Positions 46,920 through 58,757 of a stretch of 64,000 bases of DNA are shown here, piece by piece. Below the pieces are notes generated by a model. That model saw nothing but the letters and a program-made list of their open reading frames with translations. It ran no database searches and was not told the DNA's origin. Every line of letters starts with the position of its first letter. The first letter of the stretch is position 1. The position numbers were made by a program, and so were the translations under genes. This DNA is from Nageia nagi (taxonomy: Eukaryota; Pinophyta). Where the stretch lies: NCBI GenBank assembly GCA_050084985.1, contig JBITNC010000001.1, positions 182,962,001-183,026,000 of the forward strand, given 5' to 3'.

Positions 46920-47760
46920 AATTTTTTCTTCTTTACCTTCAATGGTGGATAATTTATATTCCCCTTTTTCCATAATTTGCAATAACAATGTAAGGACCAA
47001 TCCAATTAGGTTCAAATTTACCTTTATTTTTATTTTCTAGAGCTTGAATATTTATAATATTTTCATTTAATACCAATTCCCCTATCTTGAACTCTTATTT
47101 CTTAATCTTTTATCTATATACTCATTTAATTCTATATTAATATTCTTGTAACTATTTCAAAGCATTTACTCTTTTCTCATCTAAGGCCTTTAGTTGTGCT
47201 AATCTTACTTTCTTTTTATCTTAGTTAGAAATAATACCTTCTATAGACACTCATAAAGAAGGGAACAACAACTTCATCACCATGTATTAATGATAAAGAA
47301 GTTACACCAACAATCATTCTTATACTTATTCTATAATCCCTTAATGCATAAGGTAATTATTCATGCCAATATTTACCATGTTTTGCTATAGTTTTATACA
47401 AGATAGTTTTTATGAATTTATAAGAGGATTTTGCTTGACCATTACCTTGAGGATAATAATGGGTGAAAAACATTCTTTCATATAATATTTATCATAAAAT
47501 TTATTTACTTCAGTATCTTTAAAGCTATGACCATTATCCATAAATAATTTAGAAGGCACATCATATCTATAAACAATGTATTGAATTAAAAATTCCACAA
47601 TATTACCTTCTTTTGTTGATTTCATAGGGATGGTATACACCCACATTTTAAATTATTTTATGGTTGTAATAATAAACTTATGGGCATCTCTTGAAATAGG
47701 GTTAATTTTTCTAATAAAATCAAGTTCTTAGATAGAAAAAGGCTAAGGAGAAACAATAGA
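46920..47760 (-). pseudogene. Gypsy-F integrase pseudogene
   Basis: The piece 47410-47646 reads MKSTKEGNIVEFLIQYIVYR, then DVPSKLFMDNGHSFKDTEVN, the catalytic core around the second Asp, and KYYMKECFSP. In another frame, 46930-47090 reads NENIINIQALENKNKGKFEP followed by NWIGPYIV, the C-terminal domain. It would insert the DNA copy into chromosomes. Frames change several times. Confidence 0.72.
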
Positions 47761-48089
47761 GTGTAATCCATGCGATAACAAAGGTTGAAGTTTAGCATTC
47801 CTTTAATATTATCCATATTTATTTATAAGCAAGTCATAATATTCAAGCATAGTAGGTTACTAATAATCTATCCTAAGAAATATTTGATAAATCATTTTAG
47901 TACTAAAATAACCTCTACATTCCCCATCATGGGTTTGGTAAGAGCCATTTCTACCTCATGTCTCATTAAACATCTAAGAAGAGCACCATTATAAGATATC
48001 TTATATAAAAAATCACCAATAAGAACATATTTTGTAGCTAACTTTTAAGTCTAATTCTTGCATTATGATCAAAATCACTAGGTACCACT

Positions 48090-50030
48090 CCATGTTTTAA
48101 ACAAGCAAAAACATTCCTATACCAATCACATGCATCAATACAATAGCAAAAAAATAATGATCCTTAATAAAATTTGTAACAACATAAGCATGGGAAGGTC
48201 TATATAAATTTTTTATTATAGGAATTACTTCCTCATCTTTAATATTAATAGGAGGAGGGGAAGTGGCATTAGCCATAGCATCAATGTACTTGTTATCTCT
48301 TGGGAGTTTTTCAATATGAGAATCATCAAAATACATGAGAAGATATATTACAATTTACTTGTATGGCTGCAATTTTGCATCTTTGGTATTGTAGATGTCA
48401 TTGACTTATTTCACCACCAATTGGGAATCACCAAAGATTTTAATTTGTTGTACCTTTAGAAGTATAGTTTATTTAAGACCTAAAATCAGAGCTTCATATT
48501 TAGCCATATTGATAGTCTAATCAAAACTCAATCTATAAGATATAAGAATCACATTTCCATGTGGGTTAATTATAAAAATCCCTACCCCAACTCTATTAAT
48601 GTGTTTATAATCATCAAAAAACAAATTTCATTCATCCTCACTTGAAAATCCTACAAAAATCTTTGGGCAATTAGGTTCTGTAATGGGGCAACATCACCCA
48701 TATGGAGCATCATCATTATGTTTATATGAGGTATTTTCTTCTACTTTTTTAGTACAATATTAAGTTACTTTTGTGTATGGTTTACTATAAAATATGCAAT
48801 AGATTGTCCCTTAATCAAATTTTGAGTTACAAACACTAAATCAAATTCTTAAATAAACATTATCCATTGTGCATCTCTACCAAACAAATAAGGTTTTGAC
48901 ATTAAATATCTCAAATGGTCAACCTAAGAAATGGCATATGTTGTATTTACAAGCATATAATATCTTAATTTTTCTATTAAAAATACAATAAAAAAATATA
49001 TTTTTCTATTAGGGTATATCTTATTTCATAGTCAATCAAAGTATTGCTAATGTAATATATAGCCCTTTATTTATGTTCATCATCCTTTTGAGCTAACATT
49101 AGCCCCAAGGCACTTAAATTCATAGAAACATAAAGAAATAAATTTCTTTTTAAATCATAAAGGGCCAAAATAGGAGCATTAGTGAGGTACCTTTTAATGT
49201 TGTCCAAATATTTTTGATATTTATCATCCCATACAAAATTTTTACCTTTATTCAACAAATGAGCAAATGGATTAGTAGTCATATTAGTTAGTTGAGCAAT
49301 AAATCTTCTTACAACTTGAATCTTACCTTAAAGGTTTCATAAATATTTTAAATTTTGAGAGAGAGGCATATCAACAATAGTTAAAAATTTCTTAGTATCA
49401 ACCTTAATTCCTCTTCTTGAAATAATATATCTAAGTAACTTACTAGAAGAAACTCCAAATACACATTTTTGAGGTTTTAATTTCAACTTATACTCTCTCA
49501 ATATTTAAAATATTTTTCTTAAATTTAAGGTATGATCATGTTTTATTATACCCTTAACCAAAATATCATCAACATAGACTTTAATAACATCAGAATCATA
49601 TTGTGGAACATACTTACCATAGATATTCGATACACAGCCCTCATTATTCAATCCAAACATAATTATCACCCAACAAAATGTCTTAAGGAGTAACAAATTT
49701 TTTCTTATGTTGATCCTCCTTTTTCATATTTATTTTATTATAGCCAAAAATACCCATACATAAATAATAAAATATCATGGATTATTGTTGAATCTATAAT
49801 CATATCAATATTAGGTAGAGGAAAGGTGTCTTTAGAGCATCCCTTATTGATATATCTGAAATTTGTATGACACCTTATCTCATCATTAGTCTTAGTTGTA
49901 GGAAGAATGTTATAAATCCATGGATAATAATTAAAATAAACTCTAATAAAACCAATAACAAGATATTTTATTATTTCTTTCTTAATTGCTAATGCTACCT
50001 TAGGGTGCATCTTCCAAGGATCTTATTGTA
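48090..50030 (-). pseudogene. Gypsy-F reverse transcriptase, RNase H and second RNase H
   Basis: The reverse transcriptase opens at 50010 with MHPKVALAIKKEIIKYLVIG, then PWIYNILPTTKTNDEIRCHT, FRYINKGCSKDTFPLPNIDM. The catalytic VYVDDILVKG lies in 49505-49696. The first RNase H (49067-49282) has FVWDDKYQKYLDNIKRYLTN and FLYVSMNLSALGLMLAQ. A second, separate RNase H follows at about 48330-48660: DEWNLFFDDYKHINRVGVGI, SYRLSFDQTINMAKYEALIL and HIEKLPRDNKYIDAMANATS. Dual RNase H is a hallmark of the Tat branch. Many stops and shifts. Confidence 0.78.
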
Positions 50031-51518
50031 CAAGTTTTACATTATCATTAACAACTAGACTATGAGTAACAAAATTAGGACCCAAACTAGGTATATTGGA
50101 ATAAGAATAAGAAATCACATCAAAACATTATATCAATAGTAGGTAGTACCTTTCCCTCTCATTCAAATTTAATCAAGCTCCTACCTTGATTAACTTTGGT
50201 GCCTCTTTAGTACTGATATTAACTTCCACTATTTCTTCACTACAAAAAGATATTTCTTGATTGAGTTAGGGAGGAATAGGCAATTCCCCCATTCTTGCAT
50301 CCAAACTCAGCCATGAGAGACTCAAAAAATAGAGTGGTACCACCCAAAAATGAGTGACATAGCTTCAAGAGGGATATAAAATATCAACTCTTTAACTCCT
50401 AACTACTTCCACTATTAATTTTATGAAAAATTATAAGGAAAGGATTCAAAGAGAAGGAAGAGAATATATAATTTTTACATCATCTTTGTAAATTTCTTCT
50501 CCAAAGTAATCCTAATGTCTCAAAAACCACACAACTAACCTCTTTTCATTGGACTTGGGAAATTCACTCCTGGCTCCCATCATCTCAAGGATAACATCAT
50601 CATTTTGAAAAATATTTACCAATATAGGAGCATTAGATGATAAGAATGGATCATTGGTAGGACCATGCATCATGTTGCTATGCAACCATTCATTAAATAT
50701 ATATTGATCACTACCCTACACCTTGGTGTCGACATTGTAAATAGTTAGAGTTGAAGACTCTACCTTATAAGTTGATGTTTCAAATTTGATATTGAAGTTC
50801 TCTTAAATTGGCCATCATTTGGAATAGGATGCACAATTCCCTTGTCATACTTACTTAATCCCTTTTCACCATATTGATATTTATGCAAATATTTAGTAGC
50901 AATAGTGAAATCAATACTATTGAAATGTATATTTACATGATCTGATAGAGATTTGGAAATAGAAGCACTTTTTATAGGATCTAATTAAATTTTTTCTTCT
51001 TTATCTTAGTAAAGAACATTTACATCCAAAATATGGTCCTCTAATTCCTCATTATGGGGTGGCATCACCAAGAATCATCATCATCCTTTGAGTAGCATCA
51101 TGTGGGTTTTAGGCACAAAAAAGGGTCATCCCATCTCCTTGAAGCTCTACCAAATATCTAAATTAGGAATTTGATATATTCACATGCTTATCTCTTATAG
51201 AGTGATCTCTTTGATAGGTTTTGACCAATTCATAATGGATCAAAAATTATTTTCTTTCTTGGCACAAATTTGTTGCATGTTCTTCAGCATGAATTGTAAC
51301 TATTTTATATTTTTACATGAACTTAATTAACTGATGGAGAGTGGAAGTAAAAACTCTAAGTTTATGAATACAAGGTCTACCATGTAACATATTATATGGT
51401 AATTTTGCTTGAAAAACATTAACTTTTTGATGAATAGATCTACTTCCTCCCTTAATAGTCATATGAACATGACCAATACATTTTTTTTAGTGTTATCAAA
51501 ATATTTTATACTAATGGT
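50031..51518 (-). other. Gypsy-F protease/spacer region, decayed
   Basis: By position this should code for protease and the gag-pol spacer on the minus strand. I see no confident motif. Confidence 0.4.
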
Positions 51519-51523
51519 AGTTC

Positions 51524-52056
51524 TGTTAGAAAATGGAGACTACAACCAGCTAGAAAATAGAGAGCAGTTTCTTTCTGGTTTAACACCAAATTTTAGTTAC
51601 CAAGAAGCCATGACACCTGTTTATTAGTTACAGAAGGGTTGGGGGTTACCTAATGACCTTCCATATCTAACTTGGGTTTAAGCTGGGTTGGTTTGTACCT
51701 ATAAATAAGAGGCTTGAGTTGAGGCATGTAATATTTAGTTTTGACACCAATTGTGAAGTAGATTGTGATTGTAGTTTGATGTCTTATGCAGATAGTATGT
51801 GAGAGAGATTGTAGTGAGGCTTTGTTGTAACTCCAAAGTGAAGGTTGTAGCAAGATTATGCTGCTGGTTTGTTCCTTGGAGGATTTGAAGAATGATATGC
51901 AAAAGGGTTGAAAGCTTCTCCGTGGATGTTATCTCTTGTGTGATTGATGTTCATGGTTGTTTGATTTCAGTAGTATGCTTAAATGTTGTTTCTTTTTGCC
52001 AAGGACCAGAAGAATTGTGAATTATCTTGCTTATATAAACTTATTAAATCCTAACA
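51524..52056 (+). repeat. Copia-3 5' LTR
   Basis: 533 bp, TGTTAGAAAATGGAG to TAAATCCTAACA. A TATAAATA box is at about 51700 and is shared with the 3' LTR, a likely promoter position. Compared with the 3' LTR it lacks a 23-bp and an 11-bp segment near 51930. Confidence 0.95.
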
Positions 52057-52058
52057 AG

Positions 52059-52070
52059 TGGTATCAGAGC
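52059..52070 (+). promoter_or_regulatory. Copia-3 primer binding site
   Basis: TGGTATCAGAGC, complementary to initiator-Met tRNA, two bases after the 5' LTR. Confidence 0.95.
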
Positions 52071-52134
52071 TTGTTGTTGTGTTGGGATTTTGTTGGTGAA
52101 TCTTGTGTGTAGATTGGAAACCAAGAAGAGCACT

Positions 52135-53028
52135 ATGGTAGAAGAAGGGAGGTTGAAGGTGGAAAGATTTAATGGGCAAGGTTTTCAGTTTTGGAAAATG
52201 CAAATGGAAGACTACCTCTACCAAAAGGATCTCTATCAACCTCTAGAAGATAAGAGTAAGAAACCCACTTCTATGCACGATGAAGAATGGAACTTGTTGG
52301 ATAGAAAGGCTTTGGGAGCTGTAAGACTTTGTTTAAGTTCTAGTGTAGCTTTCAATATTTCCAATGAAACAACCACTAAAGGTGTAATGGATAAACTTGC
52401 TAAAATGTATGAAAAACCATCTGCCTCAAACAAAGTATACTTAATGAAGAAATTGTTTAACTTGAAAATGAATAAAGGTAGTTCAGTTCAAGGCCATGTT
52501 AATGAATTTAACATAGTCACAAATCAATTAACTTCAGTAAAAATAGGATTTGAAGATGAAGTAAGAGCTTTGTTAATTCTATGTTCACTTTTAGATAGTT
52601 GGAATAGCTTTGTTATGGCTGTTAGTAATTCTTCTTCTAATGTAAAATTGATCTTTTATGAAGTTGTTGGAACAATTCTAAGTGAGGACATGAGGAGAAA
52701 GTCCACAGGAGAATGCTCCAATGTTGCTCTCATAGTAGAGGCAAGAGGAAGATCAAAGGAAAGAAGGAGAAGCAAGTCAAGAAGCAAATCGCAAGGAAGG
52801 TCAAAATCAAAAGATAAAACTAAATTGGAATGTTGGCATTGTGGTAAAAAGGGTCACATTAAAAGGGATTGTTGGAATAGAAAAGGAAAAGAAAGTGAAA
52901 GTAGTAATTATAATAATGAAAGCACAAGTAACCAAGAGGCAAATATTGTTGGTGAATTAATTCAAGATGCTTTAATCATGTCTAATGAAAAGAATGATGA
53001 CTATTGGGTTCTTGATTCAGGTGCTTAA
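52135..53028 (+). CDS. Copia-3 gag and start of protease
   Basis: I chose the ATG at 52135 (MVEEGRLKVERFNGQGFQFW) because copia gags open with this pattern; an earlier in-frame ATG-like start at 52090 would add 15 unlikely residues. The UBN2-type gag core follows: VMDKLAKMYEKPSASNKVYL, LKMNKGSSVQGHVNEFN. Then come a serine/arginine-rich stretch (about residues 205-230) and the CCHC knuckle CWHCGKKGHIKRDC at residues 233-246. The protease begins with DYWVLDSGA, where a stop (TAA, 53026-53028) replaces the next serine codon. About 297 residues. Gag itself is intact; the protease is cut at its active site. The same frame continues downstream. Confidence 0.9.
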   Translation: MVEEGRLKVERFNGQGFQFWKMQMEDYLYQKDLYQPLEDKSKKPTSMHDEEWNLLDRKALGAVRLCLSSSVAFNISNETTTKGVMDKLAKMYEKPSASNKVYLMKKLFNLKMNKGSSVQGHVNEFNIVTNQLTSVKIGFEDEVRALLILCSLLDSWNSFVMAVSNSSSNVKLIFYEVVGTILSEDMRRKSTGECSNVALIVEARGRSKERRRSKSRSKSQGRSKSKDKTKLECWHCGKKGHIKRDCWNRKGKESESSNYNNESTSNQEANIVGELIQDALIMSNEKNDDYWVLDSGA

Positions 53029-56011
53029 TATCATGTTACTCCACATAAGAACTATTTTTCAAATTACACACATGGTGACTTTGGTCAAGTATTATTAGGT
53101 AATGAACACCCATGCAAGATTGTTGGTATTGGCAATATAACAATGAAATTACCTAATGGAACACAATGGACTCTTAATGAATCTAGACACATTCCAGATC
53201 TTAAAAGAAATCTTATATCAACAAGTAAATTGGATAAGGAGGGCTATGTGATGACATTTGGGGATGCTAGTTGGAAAGTAACTAAAGGTTCAATGGTATT
53301 TGCAAAGGGAAATTTGGTGGGGTCTCTTTATTTGCTCACAAATGTCTTTGATTATTCATTGAATCTTGTTTCAATAGGCAATGATACATCACTATGGCAT
53401 AATAGACTTGGACATATGAGTGAGAAAGGTATGAAAATGTTACACTCTAATGGTTCACTCCCTAATCTTAAAGAAGTTGATTTAGGATTTTGTGAAGATT
53501 GTGTGTATGGAAAACAAAAAAGGGTTAATTTTCTTAAAGTTGGCAAAGAAAAGAAGAGTCACAAATTAGAGCTTATTCATACGGATGTGTGGGGTCCTGC
53601 ACAAGTTTGCTCACTTGGGGGCTCATCTTATTTTGTCACTTTTATTGATGATTGTACCAGGAAGACATGGGTATACTGTATTAAAAAGAAATCTGATGTG
53701 TTTGAAACATTTAAGAGGTGGAAGGCATTGGTTGAGAATGAAACTAATTCTAAGTTGAAATGTCTTAAGTCTGATAATGGTGGGGAATTTTGCAATAATG
53801 AGTTTGATTCATTTTTTTCCAATAATGGCATTAGAAGGATTAAGGTGGTTCCTAGAAATCCACAGGAAAATGGGGTTGCAGAAAGAATGAATAGGACTAT
53901 CTTGGAAAGGGCTAGAAGTATGAGGATACATGCTAGGTTTTCTTTGAATCTTTGGGCTGATGCTATTGACACTGCTATTTATTTGATTAACAGGGGTCCA
54001 TCTATGGCTTTACATGGAGGCATTCCAGAGGAGATGTGGATAGGTAAAAAGGTGAATTACTCATTCTTGAGAGTCTTTAGTTGTGAGGCTTTTGCACATG
54101 TTGATAAAGAGGATAGAAAGAAACTTGATGCAAAATCACAAAAATGCTATCTTGTTGGATATGGTGTTAATGATTTGGGATATAGGTTATGGGATGTTGA
54201 TAACCATAAAATCATTAGAAGTAGAGATGTTGTATTCAATGAGAAAAGCATGTATAAAAATAGATTGCAAAAGGTTGAGGAACCTAAGTTTGTATCTCTA
54301 GAAGATGTTGATCAATATATGGATCCTGTTAATAATAATGATCAAACACCTCCACCACAAACACCTCAAACTTTGTCACTAAGAAGATCCTTAAGGATTA
54401 GTAAACCTCCTGAATGATACTCTCCTGCTCTTTATCATATTCTTTATACTGATGATGGTGAACCTGAATGTTTTGATGAAGCTATGCAGGGTGATACACA
54501 GACTAAGTGGGAGCATGCTATGAAGGAGGAGATGGACTCCTTACTCAAGAATCAGACTTGGAGTTTGGTTGAGCTTTCATAGGGTAAGAAGGCACTTACT
54601 AATAAATGGGTGTATAGGATAAAGGAGGAGGTAGATGGGCAACAAAGGTACAAAGCAAGACTTGTAGTAAAAGGTTTTGAACAGAAAAAAGGTATATTAT
54701 GATGAGATTTTTTCTCCAGTTGTTAAAATGACCTCGATTAGAGCAATATTGAGTCTTGTTGCTACTAAAAATTTGTTTCTTGAACAACTAGATGTAAAGA
54801 TAGCTTTTCTTCATGGGGATTTGGAGGAGGATATTTATATGCATCAACCCAAAGGTTTTGAGGTCAAAGGTAAAGAAGGGCATGTATGTAAATTGGAAAA
54901 AAGCTTGTACAGTTTGAAGCAAGCACCTAGGCAATGGTATCATAAGTTTGACACTTTCATGATAACAAATGAATTTGTAAGATGTCAATTTGATCATTGT
55001 GTATATGTAAAGTAGACAACAAATGGCAACTATGTAATCTTGCTTTTATATGTTGATGATATGTTGGTAGCAAGATCTAGTATGCAGGATATTATTGATC
55101 TTAACAAAAAGTTGGCTAATACTTTTGAAATGTAGGATTTGGGTGAAGCTAAACAAATACTTGGAATGAAAATAACAAGAGATAAACAAAACCACTTGCT
55201 TAGACTAAGTCAAGAAGATTATATTGATAAGGTTCTTAAAAGGTTCAATATGAAAGATGCAAAATCTGTAACTACACCATTGGCAAAGCATTTTAAACTC
55301 ACCAAACATTTATGTCCTAAGATAGATAAGGAAAAGGAGTACATGACTAAGGTTCCTTATGCTTCAACGGTTGGAAGTTTAATGTATGCAATGGTGTGCA
55401 CTAGACCAGATATAGCACAAGCAGTGGGAGTGGTTAGTAGATTCATGAACAATCTAGCAAAAGGGCATTGGGAAGCAGTTAAATGGATCCTTAGGTATTT
55501 AAAGGGTACTTCTCATTACTCTTTATGTTTTGGTGGATCTAAATCTTATTTGTAAGGTTATGTTGACTCTAACATGGCAGGTGATATAGATGGTGGGAGA
55601 AGCACTACAGGATATGTGTTTACCATTGGAGGTACAGCGATTAGTTGGATTTCAAAGCTTCAACAGGTTGTGGCTCTCTCCACTACTGAGGTAGAGTATG
55701 TTGCGATCACAGAGGCGAGTAAAGAATTGATTTGGTTGAAGAGATTGATGAAGGAACTAGGAAAGGTGCAAGAGGATACAAAGCTATGGAGTGATAGCTA
55801 GAGTGCTATTCATCTTGCAAAGAACTCAACCTACCATTCGAGAACCAAGCATATCAAATTGAGGTACCACTTCATCAAGATAGCATTGGAGGATGGTTCA
55901 GTCAGTTTGGAGAAGATTCACATGTCTCAAAATCCTACGGACATGTTCACTAAAGTTGTTACAAAGGAGAAGTTGGGCTCTTGCTCAACTTGGATTGGTC
56001 TTAAGGAGTAA
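53029..56011 (+). pseudogene. Copia-3 pol: protease, integrase, RT, RNase H
   Basis: Continues the gag frame. Protease end: TQWTLNESRHIPDLKRNLIS. Integrase: zinc site WHNRLGHM with CEDCVYGKQ, the core DDE residues in ELIHTDVWGPAQ, LKSDNGGEF and NPQENGVAERMNRTILERA, then FSCEAFAHVDKEDRKKLDAK and SRDVVFNE. Stops: TGA at 54415 (an expected Arg), TAG at 54580. A frameshift near 54690-54700 leads into reverse transcriptase: YDEIFSPVVKMTSIRAILSL, LDVKIAFLHGDLEEDIYM, SLYSLKQAPRQWY, and catalytic YVDD at 55049-55060. More stops at 55013 (TAG), 55133 (TAG), 55553 (TAA) and 55799 (TAG). RNase [41 protein letters not shown], and the ending TKHIKLRYHFIK. The natural stop is TAA at 56009. Confidence 0.9.
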
Positions 56012-56060
56012 AGGCCAAGATGAGAAGCTTTTAACCCTTGTTGCAGAGGAAGAAGTCTCC

Positions 56061-56071
56061 AAGTGGGAGAT
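56061..56071 (+). promoter_or_regulatory. Copia-3 polypurine tract
   Basis: AAGTGGGAGAT directly before the 3' LTR, the usual copia form. Confidence 0.9.
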
Positions 56072-56638
56072 TGTTAGAAAATGGAGACTACAACCAGCTA
56101 GAGAATAGAGAGTAGTTTCTTTCTGGTTTAACACCAAATTTTAGTTGCCAAGAAGCCATGACACCTATTTATCAGTTACAGAAGGGTTGGGGGTTACCTA
56201 ATGACCTTCCAGATCTAACTTGGGTTTAAGTTGGGTTGGTTTATACCTATAAATAAGAGGCTTGAGTTGAGGCATGTAATATGTAGTTTTGATAGCAATT
56301 GTGAAGTAGATTGTGATTGTAGTTTGATGTCTTATGTAGATAGTATGTGAGAGAGATTATAGTGAGGCTTTGTTGTAACTCCAAAGTGAAGGTTGTAGCA
56401 AGATTATGCTGCTGGTTTGATCCTTGGAGGACTTGAAGAATGATATGCAAAAGGGTTGAAAGCTTCTCCGTGGATGTAGCCTACACTGGGTGAACCACGT
56501 TATCTCTTGTGTCTCTCTTGTGTGATTGATGTTCATGGTTGTTTGATTTCAGTAGTATGCTTAAATGTTGTTTCCTTTTGCCAAGGACCAGAAGAATTGT
56601 AAATTCTCTTGCTTATATAAACTTATTAAATCCTAACA
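56072..56638 (+). repeat. Copia-3 3' LTR
   Basis: 567 bp, same ends as the 5' LTR. It carries two extra segments near 56480-56520, one of which is a direct duplication of TCTCTTGTG. Confidence 0.95.
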
Positions 56639-56999
56639 AGTTCTTCTCATACTTGTATAAATAGATGGAAACTACTTTTGTTTAAAATAAATGAAGTAAA
56701 CATTTATATTAGATCCTATATCAATAAATATTTTTTAACATGAATACTATCAACATTTTTGTGGATATATAGTCCTAAGTTCTTTTCAATAACATCTTCA
56801 CTAGGTAGTTCACTATCTTGAAAGCAAAGCATATTACAAGTTAAGTTTGTATCAATATTAGTAATTAATTCAGTAAATTTTGCCATAGGAATATTTGCAT
56901 CTACCTTAGTTTTATTTAATGCATCAAGTAATATATTTCAATGGTCTATAAATAATTAAAAAATATCAAAAATACTTATCTTGGGATGTGTTACCTTTA

Positions 57000-58330
57000 T
57001 TTATTCCAAATGTTGTTGTGCACCTAAATTACATGGAGTCTTTATCCCTTTTGTATATTTTGGGTGAATATTACCTCTAGGCCTTCTTCTCCTAGTAGTG
57101 AAGCATTTTCCCTCATCAAAAATAATATTTATCATGAGAGGTTTAACTCCTTTAGACTTAGTTGCACATGCCTTGTACTAAAATTTTCCATCATCTAACA
57201 ATTTCTTCAATGCTTTCCTTAAGATAATGCATTCATTTGTTTGGTGACATTTGACTTTATAATATTTACAAAATTCCCCTTCATTGTACAAAATAGGTTT
57301 ATTATCATTAGGGTCTAGTTCTTATTTTAGATCAAGTGCAATTAATCCCTTTTGTAAGCAATCTCAAAACATAACTACAAGGGCTAGATGCAATCTTATA
57401 TTTCTTCTAAAATTTTGCTTGACTTGACTTTTTTGTTTTGTTTATTTTGAGGCTCTTTAATAGCATGAACTTATTTATCTCCTTTTTTCTAATACCCTCC
57501 TCTTTATGTTTCTTTAGTAGGATTTCCATTCTTCAATTTTCCCATATCAACTAAGCAATTTTCCTTTTGGGTCAATCTATGCACAATATCAATAAATACA
57601 AGTGTTATATAATCCAAATCTATGAATTTTAACTCAAGATGGATATCATGAATAAATATAGATGTGACATGTGATTCAAACAATGGCTCTTGTATCATGC
57701 TTCATACCTTTTGGAATCTTTGTGGAAATTTATCAAATATTTCATTTGGACCTTGTATAGCTCTTACAAATTTGAAACTATAATTTATTTAAGGGCATGA
57801 TGATTGAAATGCATGTAAAATTCTAAAATGAGTAGTGTATAAATATTGATATATTTAGTGGACAGAGAGAATTACCAAGTGAATGCATCACTCTAGAATA
57901 TAATTGAAAAATATTTTACTATCAAATTATCATCTGCTCCAAATTTCAATTCAAAATTCATCTCAAAAGCCTTAATATGATCCATGGGATGACCTTCACC
58001 TTGATATGAATCAAAAATAGGTTATACCTAAATATTTGATGGCTTAGCATTATAAATTTAATCACATAATGAATTTAAATACCTAAATCTAGATGCATGA
58101 AATCTAATTGTTCTATTATTATTACCATCGATATTTGATCCCTCACTTGTATCATCAATCCCATAGCATATTTTCTTGAAATTAGCTTTGGTTGCATCAT
58201 CAAAGCTATTAATCATGGCAATAAATTGAGTTGGTTCTAATTTTGAAACACTTGAAATACAATATCAATCTTATCCAAAAATCCTAGGGTTTTTGGTGCA
58301 ACTAGTTAAAGACAAAGCAATATATCGAAG
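57000..58330 (-). pseudogene. Gypsy-F gag pseudogene
   Basis: By position and by one motif: near 57230-57300 the minus strand reads YNEGEFCKYYKVKCHQTNEC, a decayed version of the CEYHQTKGHATNGC-type knuckle in PMD-1 gag, followed by a leucine-rich segment. Upstream parts (57700-58300) are only hinted at. A stretch just left of it, 56644-56999, holds no recognisable motif. Heavily broken. Confidence 0.55.
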
Positions 58331-58349
58331 AAAATTTAGGTTCACCAAT

Positions 58350-58757
58350 TGTTATAACTAAAATAATAATTTATTAGGGTTATTTATGATATTCAATTTA
58401 ACTAGATAATAACTTAATATAATTAAATAGAAATAACATGAAATATAATAATAATCTTGATTGACCTAATTGACCTTAACTCTATCAAACTTGGATTAAC
58501 AAAATATACAAATTTGTACTTTACCTATCATAATGATCAAAGGTAATATTCTACTTAAAGGGAATCAATGATAAGCCTCTTTGATTTATGGAGCCACCAA
58601 TACATCCTTAGCCTAACAACATCATTAGGAACCCAACATTATCACCCAACTACCTTTCTAGAATGTCCAACAACATCACTTACCATCATCGAAACTCCTT
58701 CAAAGCTTGAACTATTATGCATGACTCATTTAATTAAAATATATTAGGAATGCATAG
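58350..58757 (-). repeat. Gypsy-F 5' LTR, partial
   Basis: Inner part of the second LTR, cut at 58758 by PMD-2. Beside it the minus strand reads TGGTGAACCTAAATTT two bases inside, a primer site sharing its first nine bases with that of PMD-1. Confidence 0.72.

Larger units (their letters stand above)
51524..56638 (+). mobile_element. Copia-3: complete Ty1/copia element
   Basis: A 5,115-bp plus-strand element with LTRs at both ends and the exact target duplication AGTTC at 51519-51523 and 56639-56643. It lies inside Gypsy-F. The order is 5' LTR, initiator-Met primer site, gag-protease, integrase, reverse transcriptase, RNase H, polypurine tract, 3' LTR. It is the best preserved coding element in the window, but seven in-frame stops and one frameshift inactivate it. 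LTR divergence by eye is about 18 substitutions in 533 aligned bases plus two indels. Confidence 0.96.
45342..58757 (-). mobile_element. Gypsy-F: Tat-like Ty3/gypsy element, split by Copia-3
   Basis: The left LTR is at 45342-46063 and the start of its partner at 58350. Between them on the minus strand are gag, protease, reverse transcriptase, RNase H, a second RNase H and integrase. Copia-3 is inserted at 51524-56638. The right LTR is interrupted at 58758 by the LTR of PMD-2, and its remainder is not seen in the window. The second RNase H and the gag knuckle type point to the Tat branch. The coding parts are old and broken. Confidence 0.8.
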
